From an uncultured Wenzhouxiangella sp. (lineage in GTDB: Bacteria; Pseudomonadota; Gammaproteobacteria; Xanthomonadales; Wenzhouxiangellaceae), in the NCBI GenBank assembly GCA_913057195.1, contig CAJXNL010000008.1:1-64000 (forward strand): 64,000 bases of DNA, in the 5' to 3' direction. The notes beneath the pieces are model-generated. The model saw nothing but the letters and a program-made list of their open reading frames with translations. It ran no database searches and was not told the DNA's origin. This document shows positions 50,485 to 60,486 of the stretch, piece by piece. The translations under genes and the position numbers were made by a program. Within the stretch, counting starts at the first letter, position 1, and the number at the start of each line of letters is the position of its first letter.

Positions 50485-51999
50485 TCAGCGCGTCAGCGCC
50501 GCTGACCAGCCGCCGACGCGATCCACGGCCCACTGGACCAACATGCCCACGGGCCGCCCGGTGGCCGAACCGGGTTGACCCCACGCCCACGCGGATCCCG
50601 CAATGTCAATGTGCGCCCAAGTTTGGTCCTTGGCAAAGCGCGACAAGAAACAGCCAGCCGTAATGGTGCCTGCCGGCATGCCGCCAATGTTTTTCATGTC
50701 GGCAAACGGCGAGTCGATTTGTTCTTGATAGTCATCCCAAAGCGGGAGCCGCCAGCCGCGGTCGGCCGCTTCCAGGCCCGCGTTGATCAATTCATCGGCC
50801 AGCGCATCGTCTTGGGTCATGATGCCGCTGGCGTGGTGGCCCAGCGCGACCACGCATGCCCCAGTGAGCGTGGCGATATCGACCATCGCGGCCGGCTTCA
50901 CGTTTTGGCCTGTCCAGGTCAGCGCATCGGCCAAGATCATTCGCCCTTCTGCGTCGGTGTTGTGCACTTCAATGGTTTGACCCGACATGGACGTGATGAC
51001 GTCACCGGGCCGGTAGGCTTTGCCATCGGGCATGTTCTCCACGGCCGCGACCACAACATCCATATTGATCCGAAGTTTCAAGCTGGCCACGGCTTTCATA
51101 ACGCCCAACGCCGTCGCGGCACCGCACATGTCAAACTTCATCTGCTCCATGAGGTTGCCCGGCTTGATTGAAATGCCGCCGGTGTCAAAGGTCACGCCTT
51201 TGCCGACCAAGGCCACGGGCGCTTGATCTTCGCCACCGCCGCGCCAGCGCAGATGAATCAGCTTGGATGGGCATTCGCTGCCTTGGCCCACCGCCAGCAG
51301 CGCGTTCATGCCCAACTCGGCCATTTGGTCTTCATTGAGGACCTCCACCGCCAAGCCACCGTGATCGCCTGCCATCTGTTCGGCGACTTTCGCCAGGTGG
51401 GGCGGGTTGCACACGTTGGGGGGCAGGTCTCCCAGATCACGACACAGTCCCACGCCGGCGGCCACGCCCTCGGCAATGTGGAGCGCATCCGCCACGCCCT
51501 CGCCCGCGCTGAAACTGATCGATTCTGTGGCCGGTGCGGCGTCGTCTTTGGGCTTTTTGGTGGCTTGATACACATAATCCGCGTGCGCATAAGTCAGCGC
51601 CGCTTGCCGGGTGGCCCACGGGCCATCGGCGTCGATCAGGCCATACTCGGTGAGCGTACAGTGCGCGGTCACCGCGCGCGATTGACGCAGCGCTTTCCCG
51701 GCGGCTGTGAGCGCCTTTTTAAAGGCCATCCGATCGCGCTTTTGATCTTCACCCAACCCCACCACCAAGATGCGTTCAGTCCCGGGGTGGTCTGCGGTGT
51801 GCAACATCACGCAGCGACCGACTTTGGTTTGGACATCACCGCTGTCGATCAGGCGAGTGATTAAGCCGCCCGTGGCCTCGTCCATCGACCGCGCCGCTGG
51901 GCCCAGATAAGGTGTGTTGTCGGGATCGGTGCCCACGCCAATCAGCACGCAGTCCACGTTGAGCTGATCGAGCGCGTCGGGGGTCGTTGTAAACTTCAT
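50485..51999 (-). CDS. pepA: Leucyl aminopeptidase PepA
   Basis: M17 metallo-aminopeptidase; PepA also binds DNA in Xer recombination and transcription control in E. coli. 504 residues from ATG 51999 (AAAGG 10 bases upstream). Two-metal site ligands visible: Lys267 and Asp272 in GKGVTFDTGGI, Asp290 in KFDMCGA, and Asp349/Glu351 in NTDAEGRMILADAL. First gene of pepA-holC-valS-methyltransferase. A TACAAT on the minus strand at 52116-52121 could be its -10. Confidence 0.96.
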   Translation of the reverse strand: MKFTTTPDALDQLNVDCVLIGVGTDPDNTPYLGPAARSMDEATGGLITRLIDSGDVQTKVGRCVMLHTADHPGTERILVVGLGEDQKRDRMAFKKALTAAGKALRQSRAVTAHCTLTEYGLIDADGPWATRQAALTYAHADYVYQATKKPKDDAAPATESISFSAGEGVADALHIAEGVAAGVGLCRDLGDLPPNVCNPPHLAKVAEQMAGDHGGLAVEVLNEDQMAELGMNALLAVGQGSECPSKLIHLRWRGGGEDQAPVALVGKGVTFDTGGISIKPGNLMEQMKFDMCGAATALGVMKAVASLKLRINMDVVVAAVENMPDGKAYRPGDVITSMSGQTIEVHNTDAEGRMILADALTWTGQNVKPAAMVDIATLTGACVVALGHHASGIMTQDDALADELINAGLEAADRGWRLPLWDDYQEQIDSPFADMKNIGGMPAGTITAGCFLSRFAKDQTWAHIDIAGSAWAWGQPGSATGRPVGMLVQWAVDRVGGWSAALTR

Positions 52000-52160
52000 T
52001 GCGTCTTTGCCTTTATCTTTTGCTTGATTGGTGTGTTTGATCTGAGCGGGTCTCACAGATGGGGTCGCAGTGGGGTGATTCATGCCACAATGCAGACAAC
52101 GATTCATTGTAACCGCCCGACTTAAAACAATGTGGATTGTCCCACCATGAGCCCGTTGGC

Positions 52161-53216
52161 ATGATTGTATCGCGCTATCTCAACCGACAAGCTTGGGTGA
52201 CTTCGCTGATGACCTTGGCGGTGTTGCTGGCGGTGGTCAGCGCGCTTTTTTTGGCCGAGCTTTTAGCGCAGGCCGCACAGGGGCAGTTGCCGGGGATGGC
52301 GGTGTTGGGTTTGTTGGCGCTTCGCTTGCCTGAGGCTGTGTTGATGGTGGCCCCGTTGGCGCTGTTGGTCGGGGTGTTGTTCGCGCTGGGCCAGGCGTAT
52401 GATGCCGGCGAGGTCACCATTGCGCGGGCTGCGGGCATGGGCTTTGCCGAATGCTTCAAACCCATGGTGGGACTGGCGGTCATTTGGGCCGGTGCGGTGT
52501 TGGTCATTTCAGGCTGGGTCTTGCCATGGACGGTGGCCCAAACCGATCGAGTGCTTGATCAATCGGCGGGCGAGGCGCTGATGTCTGGCTTACAGCCCGG
52601 GCAATTTGATCGCCTGGATCAGGGCCGGCTGACCTTGTATGTGGCCAGCGTCGATGGCGATGCGGCGACGTTAAAAGAGGTGTTTGTCCAGCACGCCACC
52701 CATGATGTCGAGGAAATGATTGCAGCGCCCAGCGGACGGCTGTGGCAAGACCCCAGCGATGGCGCTCGCTACCTGTCACTGCAAGACGGTCACCAGCTGC
52801 GCCAAGATGATGGCGGGTGGATGCGGCTGCGGTTTGGTGAAAACGACATCCGATTGCCGCCGCCTGCCGCGCGACCCACCCAAAATGCGGAGATGATCGC
52901 CACTTTGCCGGCGCTGTATCCGCCGGCGAGTGCCATCGAGCAGCGCGAGTGGCATTGGCGTTTGGCGCCGCCTGTGGGGACGTTGTTGCTGGGGCTGTTG
53001 GCCATTCCACTGGCGTGGCGGGCGCCGCGCGCGGGACGCTTTGGGTCTGTGGTGGTGGCGCTTTTGGTGTACCTGATCTACAGCAACGGCGTTCATGTGG
53101 GCTTGGTTTGGATGGAGCAATCAAACCAAGTGGGCGGAGTGGGGCTTTGGCCCATCCATCTGAGCCTCGCCGGGGTGGTTGGCGGGTTGGCGATGTGGCG
53201 GGCTCGGCAGTGGTGA
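52161..53216 (+). CDS. lptF: LPS export permease LptF
   Basis: Half of the LptFG inner-membrane permease that pulls LPS out toward the Lpt bridge. 351 residues from ATG 52161 (MIVSRYLNRQAW), which fits the family start; the open frame begins at TTG 52137. Six membrane spans: three N-terminal, a periplasmic jellyroll domain (about 125-255), and three C-terminal. The start region lacks a strong Shine-Dalgarno. The stop overlaps lptG. Divergent from pepA, as in E. coli. Confidence 0.93.
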   Translation: MIVSRYLNRQAWVTSLMTLAVLLAVVSALFLAELLAQAAQGQLPGMAVLGLLALRLPEAVLMVAPLALLVGVLFALGQAYDAGEVTIARAAGMGFAECFKPMVGLAVIWAGAVLVISGWVLPWTVAQTDRVLDQSAGEALMSGLQPGQFDRLDQGRLTLYVASVDGDAATLKEVFVQHATHDVEEMIAAPSGRLWQDPSDGARYLSLQDGHQLRQDDGGWMRLRFGENDIRLPPPAARPTQNAEMIATLPALYPPASAIEQREWHWRLAPPVGTLLLGLLAIPLAWRAPRAGRFGSVVVALLVYLIYSNGVHVGLVWMEQSNQVGGVGLWPIHLSLAGVVGGLAMWRARQW

Positions 53217-54313
53217 GGGCACCCGCCAAGCCTGGCGTGTTGATTCGTTATCTGGCCCGACGCGTGTTGGTTGCCATCGCTTGGGCGAGCGTGGTGCTGT
53301 TGGGGGTGTTCACCCTGGTGGAAACGATTCGCGAGCTTCGCGATCTGGCCGGTGAGTATGGGCTTGTCGACATGGCCAGCTACATGCTCAAGACAACGCC
53401 CAGGCGCCTGTATGACATCTTTCCCTTCGCTGCCTTAATCGGCACTTTGATTGGCGTGGGCAGCCTCACGCAAGCCAACGAATTGGTCGCGATGCGCGCC
53501 GCGGGCATGCACCGCAAAAAAATCAGCGCCCACGTATTGGCCGTGGTCGGGCTTTGCCTGTTGGGGTTGGTGGCCGTCTCTGAGTGGCTGGTGCCTGGGT
53601 TGGAGACTCAGGCCCAAGCCGATCGGGATCAGGCCAGGCTTGGCCAGATTGACCTGGATCGGAGCGGGGCCCTGTGGCTTCGTGATGCTCAACTGATGGT
53701 TCGGATCGGCCATTCGATCTGGGGCGGCGACGATGGCCTGGCATTGACCAACGTGTTGATCTATCGATTGGATGAGCGTTTGCAGCCTGTGGTGACTTAC
53801 CGCGCGGCACAGGCGGTGCATGAACCCGGCCGGTGGCGATTGCGCGACGTTACGCGCACCGAGTTGGGTCGGGATGGGGTCGCAGTGGCCCAGCATGACC
53901 AGTGGACCCTCCCGTCAAGCATCGCGCCTGAGCTTTTTGATGCCGCCGTGACCCGCCCGAGGCTGTTGTCCACCCGCGATCTGGTGGAGATGCAGGCGTT
54001 TTTGGAGGCCAATGCGCTTGATGCCGAGCCCTACACGCAGGCGCTGTGGGAGCGGGTGCTGTTTCCTGTCAATGTCTTGGCGATGGTGCTGATTGGCCTG
54101 CCTTTTGCCCTTGGGGGGGTCTTTCGGCAAAGCCCGCGCGGGGGCTTGGGGCTGAATGTGTTTGTGGGCATTGGCTTGGGGTTGGTGTTTTTTGTTTTAA
54201 GCCGGGTGATTCAAGGCGTGGTCACACTGTGGCCGATCCCCATCTGGTTGGGGTCGCTGCTGCCGGCGGCGATGATATCCATGGTGGCTTTGGCGCTGTT
54301 GGCTCGGCGCTGA
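53213..54313 (+). CDS. lptG: LPS export permease LptG
   Basis: 366 residues from GTG 53213, whose GTGA overlaps the lptF stop. It begins VLIRYLARRVLVAIAW after a short lead, with coupling segment ANELVAMRAAGMHRKKI that contacts the LptB ATPase, a periplasmic domain (about 125-255) and three C-terminal spans ending ALALLARR. LptB is not encoded in the window. Downstream, a convergent RDD gene ends 26 bases away. Confidence 0.93.
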   Translation: MRAPAKPGVLIRYLARRVLVAIAWASVVLLGVFTLVETIRELRDLAGEYGLVDMASYMLKTTPRRLYDIFPFAALIGTLIGVGSLTQANELVAMRAAGMHRKKISAHVLAVVGLCLLGLVAVSEWLVPGLETQAQADRDQARLGQIDLDRSGALWLRDAQLMVRIGHSIWGGDDGLALTNVLIYRLDERLQPVVTYRAAQAVHEPGRWRLRDVTRTELGRDGVAVAQHDQWTLPSSIAPELFDAAVTRPRLLSTRDLVEMQAFLEANALDAEPYTQALWERVLFPVNVLAMVLIGLPFALGGVFRQSPRGGLGLNVFVGIGLGLVFFVLSRVIQGVVTLWPIPIWLGSLLPAAMISMVALALLARR

Positions 54314-54338
54314 TCGGGCTTCGTTGACCGGCTCAAGC

Positions 54339-54815
54339 TCATGACAAGCGGCGCGATTGGGCGGGTGGTGTGACAATCACCAAACGGGTCTTCGAGGCCA
54401 AATCGTGCCAGGTGGATCGGTCGGCATTGAACCAGGCCCAAATAAAGCCCAGTCCCACACTGCCCCAGCTGGCCACAGCGACCACAAATCGGATGAGCGT
54501 GGCCGGCCAGCCAATGGGTTGACGCTCGCCGAGGATGCGGATGTGCCAGGCCTTCATGCCCAGGGTGCACCCTCGGCGCCAGCTGATCGCAAAATACGCC
54601 CAAGCCACAGCGGCCAAGTAGCCCTGGAACCACAGCGTGTCTGCGGCCACCCCCGCGTTGGTGGGCACCACCACCGCCACCGTGGCAATCATCCAAAGCC
54701 CCACCAGCAGCAAACCATCGTAGAGGGCGGCCAACAGTCGCTTGCCGAGCGGGCACGGCCGCGTGGTCGCCCCAGCGGCGGTAGAATGCGGAATGACAGG
54801 CTCAACAGCGCTCAT
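54339..54815 (-). CDS. RDD-family membrane protein
   Basis: 158 residues from ATG 54815 (MSAVEPV); the longer frame to 54890 has no family match. RDD features: RLLAALYDGLLL with Arg and Asp in span 1, GCTLGMKAWHIRI, and TWHDLASKTRLV near the C-terminus. Some RDD proteins act as Na+(Li+,K+)/H+ antiporters; the role here is unknown. A TACAAT lies 9 bases before the start. Divergent from xerD. Confidence 0.85.
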   Translation of the reverse strand: MSAVEPVIPHSTAAGATTRPCPLGKRLLAALYDGLLLVGLWMIATVAVVVPTNAGVAADTLWFQGYLAAVAWAYFAISWRRGCTLGMKAWHIRILGERQPIGWPATLIRFVVAVASWGSVGLGFIWAWFNADRSTWHDLASKTRLVIVTPPAQSRRLS

Positions 54816-54824
54816 GGTCTGGGC

Positions 54825-54830
54825 ATTGTA
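54825..54830 (-). promoter_or_regulatory. Candidate -10 (TACAAT) of the RDD gene
   Basis: TACAAT on the minus strand ends 9 bases before ATG 54815, and no Shine-Dalgarno lies between. Spacing would put the transcript start two or three bases before the ATG. No clear -35. Confidence 0.3.
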
Positions 54831-54892
54831 GAGCAGTGACCCACCAAAACCGTGAGCGCGGGCACCATGGATGAAAACAGGGTGAGACACCG

Positions 54893-55777
54893 ATGAAGGC
54901 CGAAGCGCTGATCGATCGGTTTTTGGATGCCAGTTGGGCCGAGCGCGGGCTGAGCCGGGCGACGTTGCAAGCCTACCGCGATGACCTGCTGGCCGTTGTC
55001 CGGGCCGATGACGCCCTTGCGCAGGCGTTTCCCCGGCTCACCCAAGCCCAGGTGCTGAGCCACTTGGCCAAGCGGCTGCAATCGGGGGCTCAGGTGAGTT
55101 CGATCACCCGCCAGCTGTCGGCCATGCGGCGTTTCTATGCCTGGGCGATGACCCACGGCGAGGCGGACGCCAATCCCCTGACCGATTTGGAGCCGCCCAA
55201 AGCGCGGCGTGATTTGCCCGACGCGCTGTCTGAGGCGCAGGTTGAGGCCCTGCTGAACGCCCCTGATCCCGCCACGCCGCTGGGTCAACGCGATCGGGCC
55301 TTGCTCGAGGCGCTGTATGCCTCCGGGATGCGTGTCAGCGAAGCGGTGGCCTTGAGCTTGTCGCGGTTGTCCATGGCACAGGGGCTCGTTCGAGTCATTG
55401 GAAAAGGCGGTCGTGAGCGGCTGGTGCCGCTGGGCGAGCGCGCGCTGGAGGCGTTGGAGGTTTGGCTCAAACACGGCCGTTTGGCATTGGCGCCTCGATC
55501 AGAGGCGGTGTTTGTCTCTGCCCGTGGGCGGGCGCTGACGCGCCAAGCGGTGTGGCAGCGGATCAATAAGCATGCGCTGGCCGCGGGGATTGAGGGGCGT
55601 GTGCACCCCCACCGGCTGCGCCACTCGTTCGCCACCCATCTGCTCGATCACGGTGCTGATCTTCGCGTGGTGCAAATTTTGTTGGGTCATGCTGATTTAT
55701 CCACCACGCAGATTTATACTCACGTGTCGAGATCAAGGTTAAAAGCGCTGTACGCCGAACACCACCCGCGGGGGTGA
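54893..55777 (+). CDS. xerD: Tyrosine recombinase XerD
   Basis: Resolves chromosome dimers at dif with XerC and FtsK. 294 residues. N-terminal SAM-like core-binding domain (about 4-90) and catalytic domain with Arg in ASGMRVSEA, Lys in GKGGRERLV, HPHRLRHSFATHLL (His-x2-Arg), His in LLGHADL and nucleophile Tyr in TTQIYTHV. AGGG about 10 bases upstream of the ATG. xerD followed by dsbC is a common Gammaproteobacterial order, which favours XerD over XerC. Confidence 0.94.
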   Translation: MKAEALIDRFLDASWAERGLSRATLQAYRDDLLAVVRADDALAQAFPRLTQAQVLSHLAKRLQSGAQVSSITRQLSAMRRFYAWAMTHGEADANPLTDLEPPKARRDLPDALSEAQVEALLNAPDPATPLGQRDRALLEALYASGMRVSEAVALSLSRLSMAQGLVRVIGKGGRERLVPLGERALEALEVWLKHGRLALAPRSEAVFVSARGRALTRQAVWQRINKHALAAGIEGRVHPHRLRHSFATHLLDHGADLRVVQILLGHADLSTTQIYTHVSRSRLKALYAEHHPRG

Positions 55778-55834
55778 TTGTCGCGCGCCGAGACCTTGAG
55801 ATGCCCACCCCACCGCACGTTTGAGGAGTTCCAC

Positions 55835-56572
55835 ATGCGCCACGTCGTCACTCGCCGAATCTATCCTATGATTCTGGGCCTGATCGGGCTGATTATTTCG
55901 CCCTGGGTGGCCGCCGATTACGAGGCCATTGAAGCGCGTTTGGCTGACATTGTGCCTGCCAACACACCGGTGACGATCAACGAGACCCCCATTGATGGCG
56001 TCTTGGAGGTTCGCCTGGGCGGCGATGTGGTCTACATGAGCGCCGATGGCAAGCACCTGTTTCAAGGCCGGCTGATTGATTTGGATACGCGCGAAGATTT
56101 GACCAGCCGCGCCCAAACGGCGATTCGCCGAGAGCGCATTGCCGCCATCGACCCCGATGAATTCGTCACCTTCGGCCCGGACAACCCCACCCACCGCTTG
56201 ATGGTGTTCACCGATCCCGACTGCGGCTATTGCCGGCGGTTGCACGAACAAATGGACGCCTACGTGGCCGAGGGGATCGAAATCAACTACCTGGGCTTCC
56301 CGAGGGCGGGTGAGGACTCGTCCACCTACGATAAGTTGGTTTCGGTGTGGTGTGCCAACGACCCGCAGGCGGCCATGAACACCGCCAAGGCGGGCGGCGA
56401 GCTGCCCGCGCGCGACTGCGACAACCCCGTCAGCAAGCATTATCAATTGGGCCAAGACATGGGGGTGACGGGCACGCCGGCGCTGTTGGGGTTTGACGGC
56501 ACGCTGATCCCGGGGTTTGTGCCCCCCGATCAGCTCAAAGCGCGCCTCGAGCAGCAGGCCAACGCGCGCTGA
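55835..56572 (+). CDS. dsbC: Thiol:disulfide interchange protein DsbC
   Basis: Periplasmic disulfide isomerase. 245 residues from ATG 55835, with GAGGAG 6 bases upstream; the open frame from 55778 is not signal-like. Signal peptide about 1-28 (LGLIGLIISPWVAA), N-terminal dimerisation domain (about 28-90), thioredoxin domain with active site FTDPDCGYCRR, a second Cys pair (VWCAND and ARDCDNP) and cis-Pro in GVTGTPALL. Follows xerD by 57 bases; recJ, often next, is absent. Confidence 0.95.
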   Translation: MRHVVTRRIYPMILGLIGLIISPWVAADYEAIEARLADIVPANTPVTINETPIDGVLEVRLGGDVVYMSADGKHLFQGRLIDLDTREDLTSRAQTAIRRERIAAIDPDEFVTFGPDNPTHRLMVFTDPDCGYCRRLHEQMDAYVAEGIEINYLGFPRAGEDSSTYDKLVSVWCANDPQAAMNTAKAGGELPARDCDNPVSKHYQLGQDMGVTGTPALLGFDGTLIPGFVPPDQLKARLEQQANAR

Positions 56573-56601
56573 CCCGGCGTCCACGCAACACCTGAGCCGG
56601 C

Positions 56602-59600
56602 GTGATCCACCTTTTCGGGCAAACGGTTTGGCCACAGTTCCAGGTGGATGCCTGGGCGGCTCAGTTGGGTGCGATGCTGGGCCACCCCGTGACCGTCACC
56701 GCGCACAGCTGGCTGGTGATCGATCAATCGATTCGGCCACCCGAGACCCTGTTTGAGGTCTTGGATGCGGGCCCGGTGACGGCTGAGGGCTTTCGGCCCG
56801 GCGAGGACGTCTTCATTGCGCCGCGTCCGGGGACCCAAACCCCTTGGGCATCGCGGGCCGGTGACATTCTGAGCCGATGTGGCCTGGCGGAATTTTCGTC
56901 TGTGGAGCGGTTGATCCACCTTCGGTTTGAGGGGGTGGGGGTGGAGGCGTTGCCCCAGGCTTGGTGTCAAAGCGTGTTTGATCGGATGACCCAGGTGTGG
57001 CTCACCCAGTGGCCTGACTGGGGTCGATGGTTCCACCACGCCCAATCGCCCGCCTCAGTGGTGACGCTGCCGTGGGGTGCGTCACCTTTGGCCTCACTGA
57101 AAGAAGACAACGCGCGGATGGGTTTGGCGCTGAGTGATGCGGAAATGGATCACTTGGTCGAGCTCTACCGCGGCCTTGGACGGGCGCCGACGGATGCTGA
57201 GTTGATGATGTTCGCCCAGGCCAATTCTGAGCACTGCCGGCACAAGATTTTTAACGCGCACTGGACCATCGATGGGCAGGCCGTGCCGGAGCGTTTGTTT
57301 GGCATGATCAAACAGACCCATCAAGCCACCCCAGATCACACCGTCACCGCCTACGATGACAACGCCGCGGTGATCGAGGGGGGTCCATCGACGCAGCTGG
57401 TCACTGAAATGGCACATCGGCCCTATCGCGTTGAGCATGGGGTGATCTTGCACACCCAAATCAAAGTCGAAACCCACAATCACCCCACCGCCATCTCACC
57501 CGATCCGGGCGCGGCCACCGGGGCCGGTGGTGAGATCCGCGATGAGAGCGCCACCGGTCGTGGCGCGCGGCCCGTGGCGGGCTTGACCGGCTTTAGCGTG
57601 TCTGATTTGAACATCTCTGGCGAGCATGAGCCTTGGGCGCATGCCCCAGCTGCGCCGGATCGCCTGGCCAGCGCGCTGCAGATCATGATCGAAGGCCCGG
57701 TGGGCGCGGCACGATACAACAATGAGTTCGGTCGGCCGAACTTGTTGGGCTATTTCAGAAGCTTTGCCGGTCGGGTCGCGGGGCGCTGGTGGGGCTATCA
57801 CAAGCCCATTATGCTCGCCGGGGGCAGCGGGCTGATTCGGGCCGAGCACACCCACAAACAGGCCTTGGCGCCTGGCGATCATATCGTGGTGCTCGGCGGG
57901 CCAGCGATGCTGATTGGCCTCGGTGGCGGTGCGGCCTCCTCCATGGCCTCAGGCCAGTCCGATGCCGGCTTGGATTATGCCTCCGTGCAGCGCGGCAACC
58001 CTGAGATGGAGCGCCGCGCCCAAGAGGTCATCGATCGCTGTTGGGCCATGGGGGCGGCCAACCCCATCAAAATGATTCACGATGTGGGGGCTGGGGGGTT
58101 GTCGAACGCCATTCCTGAGCTCCTGGACGATGGTGGCGTTGGGGCGCGGCTGTCGCTTCAGGCCATCCCCAGCGCCGATCCTGGGTTGTCGCCTTTGGAG
58201 ATTTGGTGCAATGAAGCCCAAGAGCGTTACGTGCTGGGCATTGGCGCTGAAGATTGGCCTTTGATCGAGGCCTTGGCAGACAGCGAGCGTTGTCCCGTGG
58301 CGAGCGTGGGCCAGGCCACGGCCACCCAAGACTTGGTGTTGATCGATGATCGACCGGGGCAGGGCGATGCGGTGGTGATCGATCTGCCCTTATCGGGCCT
58401 TTTGGGTGAGATGCCGGCGCGACACATTGAGGCCATCACTGCGCCGGTGGCGTGTCCCGATCGCGGGCTGGCGGGCATTGAGGTGTCGGATGCGATCGAG
58501 CGGGTGCTTCGATCCCCCACGGTTGGCTGCAAGTCATTTTTAATCACCATCGGCGATCGGACGGTCGGCGGGCTTTCGGTCAGAGACCCGATGGTCGGCC
58601 CCCATCAGGTGCCGGTGAGCGATTGTGCGATCACGCTTCGAGATTACACGGGCGATGCCGGCTTGGCCATGGCTGTGGGCGAGCGCACCCCATTGGCGAT
58701 TTGGGATGCCCCGGCCTCGGTGCGGATGGCCATTGGCGAGGCGCTGACTAACCTGTCTGGTGTGGCCATCGATGATTTAAAGCGGGTCAAACTCTCAGCC
58801 AATTGGATGGCCGCGGCTGGTCAGCCGGGGCAAGACGCCGCGCTGCATGCGGCCGTGTCCGCGGCCCGTGACGTGTGTGTCGCGCTGGGGCTGTCGGTGC
58901 CGGTGGGCAAAGACTCGCTGTCGATGCACACCCAGTGGCACAGCGACACCGCCGGCCCCCAAGCCATGAGTGCGCCGGTGTCGCTGGTGATATCAGCGTT
59001 TGCCCGCATCGAGGCGGTGGGCCGGCACATCACCCCCGAACTGCAGCCTCAGCCCTCGTCGCTGGTGCTGATTGACTTTGGACGCCAACGCCTCGGGGGA
59101 TCGGCGCTGGCACAGGTGTTTGCCGACGATGAGATTCGCGCGCTGGGCGCGGTCCCGGACCTCGATTCCTCCAAAGCGCTGAGCGCGTGGTTGTCGCTGG
59201 CCTGGGAGTGGGTCCGTGAGGGCCGGTTGCTGGCTTGCCATGACCGATCCGATGGCGGGGTGGTGGCGTGCGTCTTTGAGATGGCGCTGGCCGGTCACCT
59301 TGGCGTGCGCGTTGAGGTGCCCGAGGAATTGGAGGCCTCGGCGCGTCTGGCGTGGTTGTTTAATGAGGAGTTGGGGGTGGTGGTTCAGGTGGCCGATGCT
59401 GAGCGGGCGGCGTTTTGGGCGGCGTTGGACGCTGCGGGACTGGCCGCTTTTGCTCGCCCGATCGGCCAGTTGGATGCCTCGTCGGCCACCCAGACCACGT
59501 TTGAGGTGTGGCAAGGTCGCGTGCGGCTGGATGCGCATTCGATGGGGTCGCTGGCACAGACGTGGTCGTCGACCTCTCATCAGATCCAGGCGCGTCGGGA

Positions 59601-60486
59601 CAATCCCGCCTGCGCCGATCAGGAGTGGGCACGCTGGGGCGATTGGTCGCGCGCAGGGCTCAGTGCGACGCTGACCTTTGATCCGCCGCCGCGGCCGGTG
59701 GCCCACCCCTCATCCAACGCCGCCCCCCAGGTGGCGATCTTGCGCGAGCAGGGGGTGAACGGGCATCGAGAAATGGCCCAATCATTCATGGCCGCTGGTT
59801 TTCAGGCGGTGGATGTGACCATGTCCGATTTGTTGGCCGGGCGACAGTCGTTGGCCGCTTTTGTCGGTGTGGCTGCATGCGGCGGGTTCTCCTACGGCGA
59901 TGTGCTGGGTGCCGGTTTGGGTTGGGCGCGCTCGGTGCTGCACCACCCCATTCTTCGGGATCAATTTGAAGCGCTGTTCGCCGATGAGTCTAAGTTTGTG
60001 TTGGGCGTGTGCAACGGCTGCCAAATGCTCTCGGCGCTTCGCGAGCTGATTCCTGGCACCGAGCACTGGCCTGATTTTCGGCACAATCGCTCCCAGCAAT
60101 TTGAGGCGCGTTTGAGCTTGGTGCGCGTCGAGCCCACGCCGTCGATCTTTTTTACCGGCATGGCGGGTTCGGTGATGCCGGTGGTCACCGCCCACGGCGA
60201 GGGTCAAGCGGTGTTTGATGGGGGGCATGTCGATTCGGCGTGCGTGGCGCTTCGCTATGTCGATGAGCTCGGTGAGCCCACTGAGCGCTACCCCGACAAC
60301 CCGAATGGCTCGGTCGACGGGATCACGGGGCTTTGCAACGACGACGGCCGGGTGAGCATTTTAATGCCCCACCCCGAGCGCTTGCTTCGGTTTGAGAACC
60401 ACTCGTGGGCCCCAAAGCACTGGCGCGGACACGCGCCGTGGGCGAAAATGTTCGACAACGCCCGCGACTGGATTGGATCACGCTAA
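56602..60486 (+). CDS. purL: Phosphoribosylformylglycinamidine synthase (FGAM synthase)
   Basis: Fourth step of purine synthesis: FGAR + glutamine + ATP to FGAM. 1294 residues, the fused large type of Gammaproteobacteria. GTG start 56602. N-terminal domain (1 to about 150), linker/ATP domains with MMFAQANSEHCRHKIFNA and VETHNHPTAISPDPGAATG region, PVGKDSLSMHT near 770, and C-terminal glutamine amidotransferase (about 1045-1294) with nucleophile Cys in GVCNGCQM and His in MPHPER. Starts 29 bases after dsbC. Confidence 0.97.
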   Translation: MIHLFGQTVWPQFQVDAWAAQLGAMLGHPVTVTAHSWLVIDQSIRPPETLFEVLDAGPVTAEGFRPGEDVFIAPRPGTQTPWASRAGDILSRCGLAEFSSVERLIHLRFEGVGVEALPQAWCQSVFDRMTQVWLTQWPDWGRWFHHAQSPASVVTLPWGASPLASLKEDNARMGLALSDAEMDHLVELYRGLGRAPTDAELMMFAQANSEHCRHKIFNAHWTIDGQAVPERLFGMIKQTHQATPDHTVTAYDDNAAVIEGGPSTQLVTEMAHRPYRVEHGVILHTQIKVETHNHPTAISPDPGAATGAGGEIRDESATGRGARPVAGLTGFSVSDLNISGEHEPWAHAPAAPDRLASALQIMIEGPVGAARYNNEFGRPNLLGYFRSFAGRVAGRWWGYHKPIMLAGGSGLIRAEHTHKQALAPGDHIVVLGGPAMLIGLGGGAASSMASGQSDAGLDYASVQRGNPEMERRAQEVIDRCWAMGAANPIKMIHDVGAGGLSNAIPELLDDGGVGARLSLQAIPSADPGLSPLEIWCNEAQERYVLGIGAEDWPLIEALADSERCPVASVGQATATQDLVLIDDRPGQGDAVVIDLPLSGLLGEMPARHIEAITAPVACPDRGLAGIEVSDAIERVLRSPTVGCKSFLITIGDRTVGGLSVRDPMVGPHQVPVSDCAITLRDYTGDAGLAMAVGERTPLAIWDAPASVRMAIGEALTNLSGVAIDDLKRVKLSANWMAAAGQPGQDAALHAAVSAARDVCVALGLSVPVGKDSLSMHTQWHSDTAGPQAMSAPVSLVISAFARIEAVGRHITPELQPQPSSLVLIDFGRQRLGGSALAQVFADDEIRALGAVPDLDSSKALSAWLSLAWEWVREGRLLACHDRSDGGVVACVFEMALAGHLGVRVEVPEELEASARLAWLFNEELGVVVQVADAERAAFWAALDAAGLAAFARPIGQLDASSATQTTFEVWQGRVRLDAHSMGSLAQTWSSTSHQIQARRDNPACADQEWARWGDWSRAGLSATLTFDPPPRPVAHPSSNAAPQVAILREQGVNGHREMAQSFMAAGFQAVDVTMSDLLAGRQSLAAFVGVAACGGFSYGDVLGAGLGWARSVLHHPILRDQFEALFADESKFVLGVCNGCQMLSALRELIPGTEHWPDFRHNRSQQFEARLSLVRVEPTPSIFFTGMAGSVMPVVTAHGEGQAVFDGGHVDSACVALRYVDELGEPTERYPDNPNGSVDGITGLCNDDGRVSILMPHPERLLRFENHSWAPKHWRGHAPWAKMFDNARDWIGSR

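Noticed and set aside
55739-56635. 298-codon minus frame opposite dsbC
   Set aside because: DsbC on the plus strand has signal peptide, CGYC and a strong ribosome-binding site; the minus frame has none.
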